Shown piece after piece: positions 11,130 through 22,234 of a stretch of 64,000 nucleotides of DNA. Within the stretch, counting starts at the first letter, position 1, and the number at the start of each line of letters is the position of its first letter. Below the pieces are notes generated by a model, which was not told the origin of the DNA, ran no database searches, and saw only the letters and a program-made list of their open reading frames with translations. Source of the DNA: Brachypodium distachyon (Eukaryota > Streptophyta > Magnoliopsida > Poales > Poaceae); the NCBI RefSeq assembly GCF_000005505.3, contig NC_016131.3, forward strand, positions 40,320,855-40,384,854. Reading direction: 5' to 3'. Both the position numbers and the translations under genes were made by a program.

Positions 11130-14100
11130 TCATCGTCTGATGTACTCGATCGTGCAGTTCTCTTTGAGCCATTCAAGCACCTTTGCAGCCTCTAGAACAT
11201 CCTGAACCTGCGTTGTTGAACGCCACAGCAAACACATAATAAGGTTTCCCAGCCATGGAATCAAGATGAGATATGGCAGATATTTGTTGGTTCACTTCAT
11301 ACTGGGCATGCTCATGGTGGTTTAATTGTCATCCAGTGAGTATGTATTTTAGTAGTTGAAAGAACTGACGAATAAGATCAAAAGGGTGTTGGCGCACCGC
11401 AGTGAAGTGAAGAAATTCAGAATCAGAAATATCAGAAGAAACAGTTAAAAACCTGCTGTTTGATGTTCCCCTCGTCGTAGTCTTGATTATAGCGTTTGAA
11501 CTCTTCTATAGAGTTCTCAACTTCCTTGATGAGCTGTTCGGTTGAGTACTGCATGGCGATACGTTGTTAATACATGGATAAAAATGTGCGTATTAAAAGC
11601 CTAAAGAAAGAGGTTCTACAGAAACAGCAGGTATCTATCACCTGCAAGTTTTCAGCCTTGAATATTTCACCAACAGCCAACATTTGTTTAATGATCCTAG
11701 TAATGTTCTCCCTCTCATTTTTCAGGTATTCCTGGACTGACTTTTCACTTGAAAGGGATGCTAGCTGGTCTCTATCTAGCTTTGTTTCTGCCTGCAGGAA
11801 TTAATAGTCTAATTGAAAAAGCAAGATATATAAGCTAATTGAGTGTTACACTGCTTGTTCAGTACCTGAAGTTGCAGAAGTTTGGCTCCATACAACATTT
11901 GGCCTTGTTCTTGAAATAAGGAGCGTGGAACATCAACTTCAACCAACTAAAAATACCAAGGGAAATGTTACTGAAAGCTTATGAGATCTTTGGAGAAAAT
12001 GTAAAGGAATTTGGTAATGAACCAAACGTAACATATAAATGATCACCCCTGAGAGAGACTGCAGAATTCAAAAACTATTTCAGAAGCAAGCCCACAACCT
12101 GTCCCAGCTGATCGAGGATTGCATTATCTGTTGCTTGTTCTATAGCTGTCTTCTCCACTTCTTTGCATCTTTCCAGAATTCGTTCTCGAACCTGTAACAG
12201 TCAAAAGGGATGATTGCCATCAAACACTTCAAAAGTTATTAACCATCATATTATAGGATGATCACAGTTTACAGCTAATATTTCACAAGGTGAACTGCTA
12301 ACTGAGCAGGCCCAATGGGTACATATCCAATAATGTTGATTGCAATGACTATTACTAACTACTGGAATAGAAACCTGATCCATGGTAGTGCATCCTGGAA
12401 GGAGTTTTTCGGCAAGTGAATCGTCCAATTCTGGCAACTGTCTGAAGAAGAGTTCTTTACACACAACCTACAGAATACAGTCAAAATGGAAATGAAAACC
12501 TCCAGCACTAGCTATAGACTGCAATACAAAATCTGTGTATGTGTTTAATCAAACTTTGAGGACTAACATACAAGCGTGTCTATATTTCCACATGAAAATT
12601 ATACTGATAGATTCATCGCCAAACATAATTCAGAAGTGTTATACTATTGGTGTGATACAGGCACAATATGATGTGATTGGTAATAAGAGTGTGATCTTTA
12701 GGAAGTGACACTCACAGTAAACTGGGCACGGACACCTCGTAGACTTTCTTGATCAAATGACTCAGGGAACTGAATAGGAAATGATCTAGTCTCGCCAGGA
12801 CGAATCCCAATTAGCGAACCCAGAAATCCAGGAACAAGGTTATTATTTTCCTCAGTGTCCAAGTGGAACCCTGTAAATCATAGTAGATATATATGACCGC
12901 ATAGGATACAGATACATCACAGTGATTTGAAACAACTGGAAACGGAAGCAGTAGTGTGCATTCTGTCGATCTGATATACAAGAGAAAATTCTGAGGACAT
13001 GCGGAATTAAATAACACAAAGTGTACAAAGCAAACAATTTTGCAAACGTGGGTAACTCACAGTGGACCAGAAAATGGTGTTTCTGTTTTATCAGGCCAGA
13101 CAAAGGAGTTTTAAGAACAAAATAGAAGGCAGTTATGCAAAAAAAAACAAACCTGTGCTCTCAGCCGATGGAATTTTTTCACCTTTAGAGCCATCGGTGG
13201 TTATAGTTTCAGCAGATATATCAAATACCGCTAAATCACCTACCTGCATGTGTCCAGAAATGGATGCTGTTACAATATGAACAATTTTAACAATGCTTAG
13301 CATGCCAACTCCAAAGAAGGAAGCCAGGCAGTCCATAAATTCTTCATTTATATTATGAAAACAACAATACTGCTTGAAATTGAGCATGGAACTGGTAAGG
13401 GTAGATATGTATATGATAACTTGGCTGTGGTCAATATTTTAGGTCTCTAGCTCTCTTTTGTATATAGCTCCAGCTAATGGAGAAGATGCATATTTGTGGA
13501 TAAGTCTTTCTTTCCTGAGTTGACATGGTATAAGAGAAAGCTCTAGCCATTGTGGCCACATATCCTCCATTCCTCCTCCCAGTGTTACCACCCTCCTTTC
13601 CAGAATCAACGAATCTACACTGACATCGATGCGGCCTTCTCTGGAACCAACCAGACTTTACCACCTCTGTCTTGAATGTGCACGGATATAGGCCACATTG
13701 ACTCCCACCCTGGCCACCTTCCCTCATTGTCATCAGATTCAGTGAGCGTGTGCTGCTACAGACCCAGATCTGGGAGGATCTGAGCCAACTTATTGTCCAT
13801 AGTCGCAGTTAGCGGTCATTGTTGTCGGAGTCAGCTATTGTTATCACTACTGCCCCTTATCATCGTTATATTTGGCCATCAGCAGATGCCATACGAGCAC
13901 AATTTGGTGGCCTGTTAACAACACTAAATGGATGCCATCTCGTCAGTCTCCACTTCTCAGATCACCACGAACCACCATAATACTTGTGTTTTGTGTGCGC
14001 CCATGCGCGTGTGTGTGTTCTTTTTCATATACATCTCCTAATCAAATAAATGTACAATTCTAAATAATTCCTTCTTCTTAAGTAAATGGAAACATCTAAA

Positions 14101-16274
14101 GGGGCAAGTGTACAAAACCATTTTGTTTGGTGTGCGGTGCGTATGGGGAGTGGATTCTGGAAAGCTGTGCTTGTTGCTTCAAAACAGAAATCAGTACAAC
14201 TAACACTAACCCACAGTAAAGGTGTTGCTGGTATATTACATACTAGAGAAACTAAAAGAAATCACCTGTAGGCCTCTATCAGTCACTATTCGAAGCAGCC
14301 CTAGAGCTTTACGGCGACGTTTAAGCTCTACCTCGGCTGCCTTTTCTGCATCAACAATTTCATCTATTTCAATAACAACTTTGAGGTTCTTATATTTGTC
14401 TTCAGATAACCACCGGACTTCAGGAATAATATCCACAGCAACATCATATCTGAGAAAAATTTGACATAAGCGAAAATATATTAAACAAGTTTTTTTAAAA
14501 TGAAATAAGTAGAGCATTTAGATGGTAGTAACTGTCAACCTAAATACATCCTCCAGGGAGAACGAATTATTCATATCATCAAACTTAGTAAGAATGCGTA
14601 CAGAATCTTCTAATGCCCTCTCCTCTACCTAAAACAGAACAAAAAACGAAAACAAAGAAATCAGCTGTACAGACATAATAGTAAGTAGAACAGAGCATAT
14701 AGTATCTCTTTAGGGGGAGAAAGGTGAGCACAATTCAGCAAGAGATTGGGCCATTAGAGAGCTGAAGTGAAAAATGTTCTTAGCAAAATATCTGCTCAAA
14801 ATATTTGACAGTGCTCATATGTCAGTTCAGTCATATGAAAATAATAGATTGCTAGCAGTTTATAATTTTCATCTACATCATCATTTTGGTAAATAAAGAT
14901 GCAACAAAAATACAGGTTACCAGGGTTAGAAACAAAGAATCTATCATGACAATATCAGGTATTGGTAAGATAGGACCAGGGACAAATTCATACCGAGGAC
15001 AACGCTTGAGGAAGCGTATGTCTTAAGATAGCTTCAACTGTAGCAGCCCGTACATGTTGCGGCCCAACGTAGTTTATAAGTACATTCTCTGGAACTATTT
15101 TCCCAGGCCGAAATCCAGGAACCTGGGAAGAAGCAATAGTAGCAGGGGCATAAGTACAAACTGTAGAATATAGGGCAGTATGCAGTACGGGGCAACGTCC
15201 TTCTTCGAAGATACGTTGCACATCTACTTCTTTTCTCATTTCGGAATTCTCTGGTCTTAGTGCCGTGGCAATTTTAATTAAATGCAGTATGACACTCTAA
15301 TGCTTTATATCAGTTCCAAAAAATGTGCTCTAGCAATTATCAATTGAATAAGATGACACGAGCTGGAAATGCTAGTATATAATTTGAGCATTTGGAATGT
15401 CTAAATACATTAGATCTTGTTTACACAGAACATCAGGGTTTGATTTTTTATGGAAGTGCCAAACACTTGGCCCCAAACCAACAAATACTTGGTGACAAAC
15501 CAACGAAAAAGAAGGCTCCCAGTGCTGAGTGCTAGCTGCTAAGTAGTGCAGCAAGAACGCAGCACATAGAGGATCCAAGGTTATTCAAGATGACAAAACA
15601 TGTACTCTGTTAAACTTGGGGATAAGACTCTAGTTGAGCTCTGCGACATTTTGCTAACTATCATGCTGTGTCCTCAGGGATACAAATGGGTTTCGTTTGA
15701 TATAGATGTTGGCACAGAAAAGGTACCTTGAAACGCTTCGAGTACTCCATAAGAGTAGTTTCGTAGCATTCCTGACATATCGAGGGAGGCACTTCCACGC
15801 TGAACTTGACCTGGAAAACAGAACACCGCGGTCAGAAGAATAATCATGGATTCATCAGTATAAAATCCCACTCTACCACTACTCATTGCACGAAACTGAG
15901 ACAAGGAAATCCCATGTTACATCTCTAAACAAAAAAGAAACCCCAAATTACAGAATTATGTGGCTGTCCAATTCATATACATTTTGAGAGACAGTCAACT
16001 AAAGGGAGGCGGGGCTAACACTGGAGCCAGGCTGCAGCGTCTCGGTGACACGGACGGAGTCTCCACCCCCTGAAGCGGCCTCTCGGAGCTCTACGGCTGC
16101 CCAGGCAACGGGGAGTGGTCGTATCTGGAACCGCGAGGTCGACGTGGACAAAGAGCGAGAGGATGAGAGTGGTGAGCAGTTAGACCACGAGGCCGAGCGT
16201 GAGGAGTAGAAGCGGTTGCGGCCGGGATGGGTGGAGGCTGTGGAGACGACAGCAGCCGCAGTGGCGAGCTCCAT
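11130..16274 (-). CDS. TIG: Plastid trigger factor-like protein TIG
   Basis: Thirteen exons read right to left join in frame to 525 residues: 16274-16020, 15810-15727, 15122-14994, 14628-14540, 14449-14266, 13243-13153, 12870-12716, 12467-12375, 12191-12099, 11946-11866, 11791-11642, 11548-11453 and 11207-11130. All junctions are GT-AG and the total is an exact multiple of three. The first 70 or so residues are Ser/Thr/Arg-rich, as in a chloroplast transit peptide. The trigger-factor ribosome-docking signature G-F-R-x-G-x-x-P is at residues 116-124. An FKBP-like prolyl isomerase segment starts near residue 248 (GDLAVFDIS). The rest is the helical C-terminal chaperone arm. Family knowledge: it binds ribosomes and guards nascent chains in the stroma. 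No lesions seen. Confidence 0.95.
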
Positions 16275-16649
16275 GGCCGAGGTTCGGGGCGAAGCAGCGC
16301 GTTCGTTTTTGTGGGGGAGAAGAGAGACGAGGGGATTAGGATTTAGGAAGGAGATAAGCGAATAAAAAAGAGTAAAGTAAGATATTTTTGTGGATTTTAA
16401 AGCCCTATTTAGACAAAACTTTTAAGAAAATAATGTTATGAATAAATATCGTGAAACCAAAACCACCCCCGCATTGGTATCATCACTTCATCACATAACC
16501 AATTTTGTTTTATAAAAAACACACAATCATCACTATTTGGTTAATTATAAACGAAGAAACCAAATTGTAATAGTATTTGTAATAGTCGATAGAAAATCTG
16601 ACTGGCTAGGTTTATCCGCCGGTCGCATAAGTGACCCGATATAAATAAA

Positions 16650-17619
16650 GAGCTTTTGCAGCCTACCGTGGAAGTACCAAACGGATCCAACCATTGATTC
16701 GAAAAGGGTAGTTCGGTCTTTTTGCTTTCTATCATTATCGGCGCGTCCAGACTCCGGCTTTGGCCTGACCCCAGACCGATTGACATTGAGCCGTCGTCGG
16801 TGACGCAGATGGCCGCTGCTTGCTACAGTTTCTTCAGTCGCCAACATTGATCGTTGTCGCCGCCGCCACGGAAGACCATGTCCTTTGAGAAGCCTTCCTA
16901 GACAACGACCATCGCGATGAAGGAGGTGTGGTGGTTGGCGGCGCCGTATTTCTCCCCCAGATAGAGCGGCGGAAGCCATTTCTCCTCTGGCGGCGCCACT
17001 CTCTCATCTCCGGTCGCGCAGGCGGCTGCTGTTCCCGCGGCGCCGCTTCGGTCGGCCGTTAGTTGCTGCTCCATCTTTTCCTTCCCTCTGCTGGCACAAC
17101 GGCCCATTCGAACGACGCATTTGTCAGGTCCGTCGGCGCGGCCACCTTGCCATCTCTGCGGAGTAGCGGCCTCATCTTCTTCTCGGGCGCAATCAAGCCA
17201 TTGAGGCGGCCTCGTCCCCACTGATGGCGCATCGCCCATTGAGGCATCAGAAGCCCAATCGAGTGGCGCACCGGCTTCATCTGCCCCATAGCTCCTAGGC
17301 ACGGCGGCCTGATCTCTCTGCCGCCCCGGAAGCGTCCCTTAAGGCAGTGGCCGCCCAAGCGAGTGGCGCCGGCGGCCTCGTCCCCTCAACCTGCACATCA
17401 GTCGTTGAGGCGGCGGCGACCCAATCAAGCGGTGATTTTCTTTTTATTTTCTAATTACAAACAAAAACCAGTTAATACGGGAAAGACCAAAGTATCCTCA
17501 TGCAATTACAACTTTGCCCTCCCACTTGTGGTACTCCAGTGAGTTTTAGTCCGTACTCCGTAGGAGATCGGTACAAATAGAAGGTTCATATTAAATCCGG
17601 TGTACCGCAAAAGAGCTCA
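16650..17619. mobile_element. Non-autonomous DNA transposon (hAT- or MULE-type), only in copy 1
   Basis: A 970-bp segment interrupts the copy 1 flank. Copy 2 is uninterrupted at the matching site (about 20,515-20,530). The segment is flanked by ATAAATAAA (16641-16649) and GTAAATAAA (17620-17628), an 8-9 bp target duplication. Its ends are imperfect inverted repeats: GAGCTTTTGC on the left and GCAAAAGAGCTC on the right. The interior (16,740-17,400) is strongly GC-rich, unlike its surroundings, with minus-strand open frames. That fits a Pack-type element with captured host sequence, but I cannot identify the source. An 8-bp duplication would favour hAT, 9 bp Mutator. Confidence 0.65.
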
Positions 17620-18123
17620 GTAAATAAATCCGACAACCGTTGCTCTCCACCTGAAACCATGCTCGACAAATCACAACAATTAAGATTATATCCCGCAACA
17701 CACAATTTATCTTGGGATTTAAAGGGTGCACTTTTTTCGAAAAGAAGGAAAACACTCCGGCCTCTACATCGATCATGCACACAACCATCAAAACGTGCAC
17801 CTAATAGCATGTCTTTTCTTTTTTCTTTTTTTGACCGATAAGCAGCATGTCGTTTCAACATAGCGATTTTTCGTAGGATGCCAAACAATTCAAAAGGAAT
17901 CACACAGTACTAATGCTCGAGTCATTTGTTCTTTTTTTTTAGAATTTTGCGACATTCAAACACCATTTTTTGTCGATTTGACAAGGGGTACACAATTCCG
18001 ATCATCCACCGAAGCCACCATCTATAGAACAAAAAATAACCTTTTGTCTCCTCGCCTTGTTATTCAGGTCAGTCGGCGCTATGGTCTCTGCTAGCTGTTG
18101 AATGGGGTGAACACTTGGATCAA

Positions 18124-19636
18124 TCAGCAGGCACCGGCCCTGAACCCGAGGTGTCCCTTGCCAGAATCATAAAGCACCTCGATGGTCCGCGTATTGACAT
18201 TCCCGATGATCCCGAAACTGCCGTCACCCGCATCAGCGAAGGCGAGGCAGTCTTCCACGAGCACCCCCGACGGCACGTCGAGGTCCACGGTTGCTCCACC
18301 AACGAACGTGAGAGCCACCTTGGGCACGGTGACAGTGCCGTGACCCGTGAAGTTGTAGCACGTGTCGAGCGCGCTGTCCGCGGGCGGCAATAACGGGTAC
18401 TCAGCCATGGCGCTCCTGAACGCCGTCCGCAGCGCCTTGTAGGCTGTAGTCGGGATCCCCGTGATGACCGTACCCGAGTCGACGATGTTGCCCTTGGCGA
18501 ACACGGCGGGCGGGATGTCCAGCGCTTTCCCGCCCACGCTGATCCCCGTGAGCGTCACCACGTAGAACGTGGCGATTTTCGGCGAGAACGCGTGCATCGG
18601 GGTGAACACGAAGCCGGAATTGCTGTTGTTGGTGCTGTTGGGCGCGCCGAGGGTGAGGAACCCGGCGCCGCTGTTGAGCGGCGGGAGGCAGTAGGAGAAG
18701 GCGCCGCCGTAGACGGATGCCGTCTGCGACACGAGCGACTCCGGCGCGCCCCCGAGCCCGAGGAGCCCGTCGAACTTGTCGTAGGGCCCGTGCTGGTCGC
18801 TGCCGCACCCGAAGCGGAAGCTCTTCACTACGGCGCTCGAGCCCAGTGCCAGCGTCTCCGTGCTGTACACCCCCTCCGTGATCGCGCCGTTACCGTACTC
18901 GATGGCGTAGCCGCATTGAGGAGGCATTCCAGAGGTGTTATTGGTGCAGCCGTTGTCGTAGCCGTCGACGGGGAGCTGCTTGCACGCGTCGGACGCGCAG
19001 GGGATCGTGGCGAACGTGGAGGACTTGCTCGGGTCGAATAAGGGGTCCTTCTGCGGGTAGCAGTCGCTGGCGTTGCAGGGCTTGCACTGCACCCAGGAGA
19101 GGTCGCTTCCCGTGTCGATGAGCACCGTCTGCTGCACGGCCGGCGTGCCGATGCCCAGCGTCACCACGTACTCCAGCGAGTCCACGAAGCCGCCCAGGTA
19201 CGTCGGGATGCTGGCGCCGCCGCCTTCGGACATCATGCGCCGGCCCGAGGCCTTCCGTAGGATGTGATCGGCGCGGGCTCGGTCGCTGCGGAGCCTCTCG
19301 GCGAAAGATGGCTTCTTCTTGTCCGTGGCACTGGAACCCTTGGGCGCGCACGGCCCGTGTCGGTGTGCCAGGGGCACCGACGCACGGGTTGGATCAGGAT
19401 TTCCAACTGAAACTTATAACATGCATGATGATCAAATAAAAAGGTTAGCTAGGTTCACGATGGCGGCGTACGTGCATTAATTGCATGTTCATTTCCTGAC
19501 CTCCAATTGGTGTGGAGCATGCTGCTGCTGGCACGAACGAGCTGGTTGGCACCACTACAAACCCGTGCTCGTTGCCTCCAAGTGCGACTGAACAGTAGCT
19601 GCATACCAGGACGCACAGGAGCAGAGGGAAAGCCAT
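18124..19636 (-). CDS. Nepenthesin-like (A1B) aspartic protease, intact copy 1
   Basis: Two exons, 19636-19501 and 19406-18124, join in frame to 472 residues; the 94-base intron is GT-AG. A signal peptide is clear (MAFPLLLCVLVCSYCSVALG). Residues 55-95 form the basic propeptide-like stretch with HRHGPCAP. Catalytic motifs are D143-T-G-S and D355-S-G-T, the usual pair for plant atypical aspartic proteases, and a YAIEYGNG segment matches the flap region. Many cysteines are present, including the C-terminal one, as in nepenthesin/CND41-type enzymes. It probably acts in the secretory pathway or cell wall; the substrate is unknown. The neighbouring paralogue is destroyed, so this is the only working copy in the window. 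Confidence 0.93.
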
Positions 19637-19700
19637 GGTTGTACGGTAGGTGGGTTCTCTCTTTTGCTGATGATGAAGTGCAGTTGATCAAACGGGCACG

Positions 19701-19707
19701 TATTTAA
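19701..19707 (-). promoter_or_regulatory. TATA-like box of the protease gene
   Basis: Read on the minus strand the box is TTAAATA, about 65 bases upstream of the copy 1 ATG. The same TTATTTAACGG context is kept upstream of the broken copy 2 (about 34,516-34,528), which supports its being promoter sequence. Confidence 0.5.
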
Positions 19708-20832
19708 CGGTCAATGTGGTGAGCATTTTGGTTTAATTTGGACCGATCGACGGCCACGCGAGGAATGTAACGGAGAAAACGAGACAAGGCTGACCGTTTC
19801 TTCCGTTGTCCTCAATAATGGATGTACGTGTTCACTTGTCCTATTGTTCTTGGCAATGTACGTCCACAATCTGTTTTGTGAGCGTTGCCAGATGCCAACG
19901 TATCTACAATTGGCATTCAGAAACAGCATTCGATCCAAATGCTGATTGTTAAACTAATGTGATCGATCATCCGTACGTCAGTTGCAAAGTCAACCGCTGA
20001 GCGGGAGAATGCTGCTTTCGCTGATTATCGATAGCACGCTACTTGCTTAACAAAAAACCTTTATTGGTACCAAAGTACGGCTGTTGGCGATGCTGACGTG
20101 AAAATATCACAAGTTGCTCACTAAATATTGTGTTAACTAACCCTCTAAACTAGCTCATAAATCCATCCCATCGAACACGTAGTACGAATATAGCGTAGTA
20201 CGAATCTGGAGCATATGATCAACTGCTATTCTCAAATATAATATGTATAAAGTTAATCCTCGCTAAAAAGAATGAAGTAAGATTTTTTATGGATTTTAAA
20301 GCCCTTTTTAGACAAAAAATTAAAAAAAATTAATTTTATGAATAAACATCGTGAAGCCCAAACACCCCCCGGAGTGGTATCATCAGACAACCAATCTTGT
20401 TTTATCAAAAAAGCACAGTCGTCACTATTTGGCTATTATAAATGGAGAACCCAAATTGTAATATTTGTGGCACTTGATAGCAAGGTTAGGTTAATTCGTG
20501 GGTCGTAACGTGGCCCAAAATAAATAAATCCGAGAACAGTTGCTCTCCACCTAAAACCATGCTCGACAAAGCACAACAATTAAGATTATATCCCACGATG
20601 TACAATTTATCTAGGGACTCAAAGAGTGCACTATTTTCGAAAAGGAGGAAAACCTTCATGCCTCTTTATCGATCAATGCACACACAACCATCAAAAGGTG
20701 CACCTAATAGAATGTGTTTTCAAATGATTTTTGTGTAGGATGCTAAACAATTTCATAAAAAATTACACAAGTACTAATACTTGAGTCATTTGTTCTTTTT
20801 TGTTAGAATTTTTGCAAAAACTTCATTCAAGC

Positions 20833-20965
20833 ACAATTTTTTTAGGGTAATACAGTAGGCCAAAAGACCTACTGCGCAATTATATTAATAAATGAAAAAT
20901 TTATATAATATGTACATGAAGAAGTAAAATAAAACTATCTAAATGAATCTATCCATTGCATGAGC
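20833..20965 (-). mobile_element. Non-LTR retrotransposon 3' scrap, only in copy 2
   Basis: Against copy 1 (about 17,950-17,970), copy 2 has about 130 extra bases here. Read on the minus strand they end in GTATTACCCTAAAAAAA, a poly(A)-type 3' end like that of plant LINEs and SINEs. Short similar strings (CAAGCAC and TGAGCAC) flank it and may be the target duplication. Too short to assign to a family. Confidence 0.5.
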
Positions 20966-21114
20966 ACTTTCGGTCGATTTGACAAGGTGTACACAATTCC
21001 GATCATCCACTCAAGCTAAGATCTAGAAAAAAAAAAAAACCTTTTGTCTCCTCTCCTCTGTTGTTCAGGTCAGTCGGTATTTGATCGATCGGGCTATATA
21101 TCCACACTTATTAT

Positions 21115-21210
21115 ATCAGCAGGCACCGGTCCTGAACACAAGGTGTCCCTTGCCAGAATCATACAACAGCTCGACGGTCCGCGTATTCACGTTGCCGAGG
21201 ATCCCGAAAC
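21115..21210 (-). pseudogene. Aspartic protease copy 2, 3' fragment
   Basis: This is the counterpart of the last 100 or so bases of the copy 1 coding region (18,124-18,222), with the same GGTCCGCGTATT(G/C)AC and GATCCCGAAACTG blocks. Homology stops at about 21,210, where LTR sequence begins. About 1 kb of exon 2 (the equivalent of 18,223-19,230) is absent from the window. Confidence 0.85.
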
Positions 21211-21806
21211 TGTGCGTGTGTTCTTACCGGTTGTTCCGGGAAGTTTCCGGGGAGCTATTTGTTCTCTTAAGAGATTTTTTGTTATGAACAGGAACAATAC
21301 TCCTTGCTACTACTAACTGGGGTTCGAACCCTTTGACTGATGGCCTTGGTTCTGCTTTTATAGTCAAGGGATAGCACAGGTGTCAATACATGCAGCGTGC
21401 CACGGTCCCTATATGCGTGTCATTGCCACAAAACTATCCCTACCGTAGATCCACGCTGGGTTTCATGCAGCGCCCAAGCCACTGTGCATCGTAGGCAAAA
21501 CAGCTCCTAGGGTAGCCGCTTTAGACTTGTTGAGCAAGACTAGTCCTGCCGATGTAACTCCTGTCGGTGCATTAAATGCACTGCGCCCGTTGTGTGTCTT
21601 GTCTCCACTGTTCCGTCGGACCCACCTGCGACCCCCGAAGCCCCGGTACCCGGGAGCACCCTGGTATCGTTGACTGGCAAGTTGCGAGGGAGCGAACTGG
21701 TTGCTTCCCGGGTTCGCCCTTCTCGGAAAGCCGACCTTGCGGGATCCCATCAGTTGCGACCCACGCGTCCCGTGCCAGTGGGGCCCCGTGGGCCACTGGT
21801 ACGACA
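21211..21806 (-). repeat. 3' LTR of the Tat element, end deleted
   Basis: Aligns throughout with 33,013-33,610. It ends at ACGACA (21801-21806), the LTR edge, but lacks about 190 bp that the other LTR has beyond 33,013 (32,822-33,012). The missing end is replaced directly by protease copy 2 sequence, with only a TG shared at the junction. A minus-strand TATAAAAG box (near 21,355-21,362) matches that of the other LTR. Confidence 0.85.
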
Positions 21807-21820
21807 GTAGCCCCCGGGTG
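21807..21820 (-). other. Polypurine tract of the Tat element
   Basis: Read on the minus strand, CACCCGGGGGCTAC directly precedes the LTR start TGTCGTACC. A GGGGGCTAC-TGTCG junction is what I recall for Tat elements. It primes plus-strand DNA synthesis and fixes the LTR border. Confidence 0.65.
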
Positions 21821-22234
21821 TGGGCCGGCAACCTTGAGCTCCCGGGCAGTATTGTCCTCGGTCGGTTGCCGGGCTACGCCCTTCCGACGCGTGGGTCCCC
21901 AGGCCAAGCTGGAAACCTGGCCACGTAGGCCGCCGTTACGCCTCCTCCCGTCAGAGCGGGAGGGGCGAATGCACGATCGCTGGCCCCACTATTCCTCTGC
22001 GAGCAGGGCGTTATGGCCACGTCACGCATGATGTCTTGATTCCTCCAAATCTTTAGGGCGCTTGATTACTGATCGTGAGGGGCGTCCGTTGCAATTCCGC
22101 CTGCTGGATATAAATATCCAGGGACGGCGTCACAAGGACTCCCCTCCACCACTGCCCCTGCCATTGCCTCCCCCAAGCCCCCAGCGCTCCAACTTCCGAA
22201 AAGCCTCCCACCTCTCTCCTCCCTCCCTCCACCA

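Noticed and set aside
13431..13733. 100-codon minus-strand frame inside TIG
   Set aside because: Lies wholly in the intron between exons 5 and 6 of TIG; no domain.
16545..17358. Overlapping minus-strand frames of 81-144 codons
   Set aside because: They lie inside the 970-bp transposon in copy 1 and have no recognisable domain; reported only as possible captured sequence.
18592..19041. 149-codon plus-strand frame
   Set aside because: Reverse-strand shadow of the well-supported protease exon 2.
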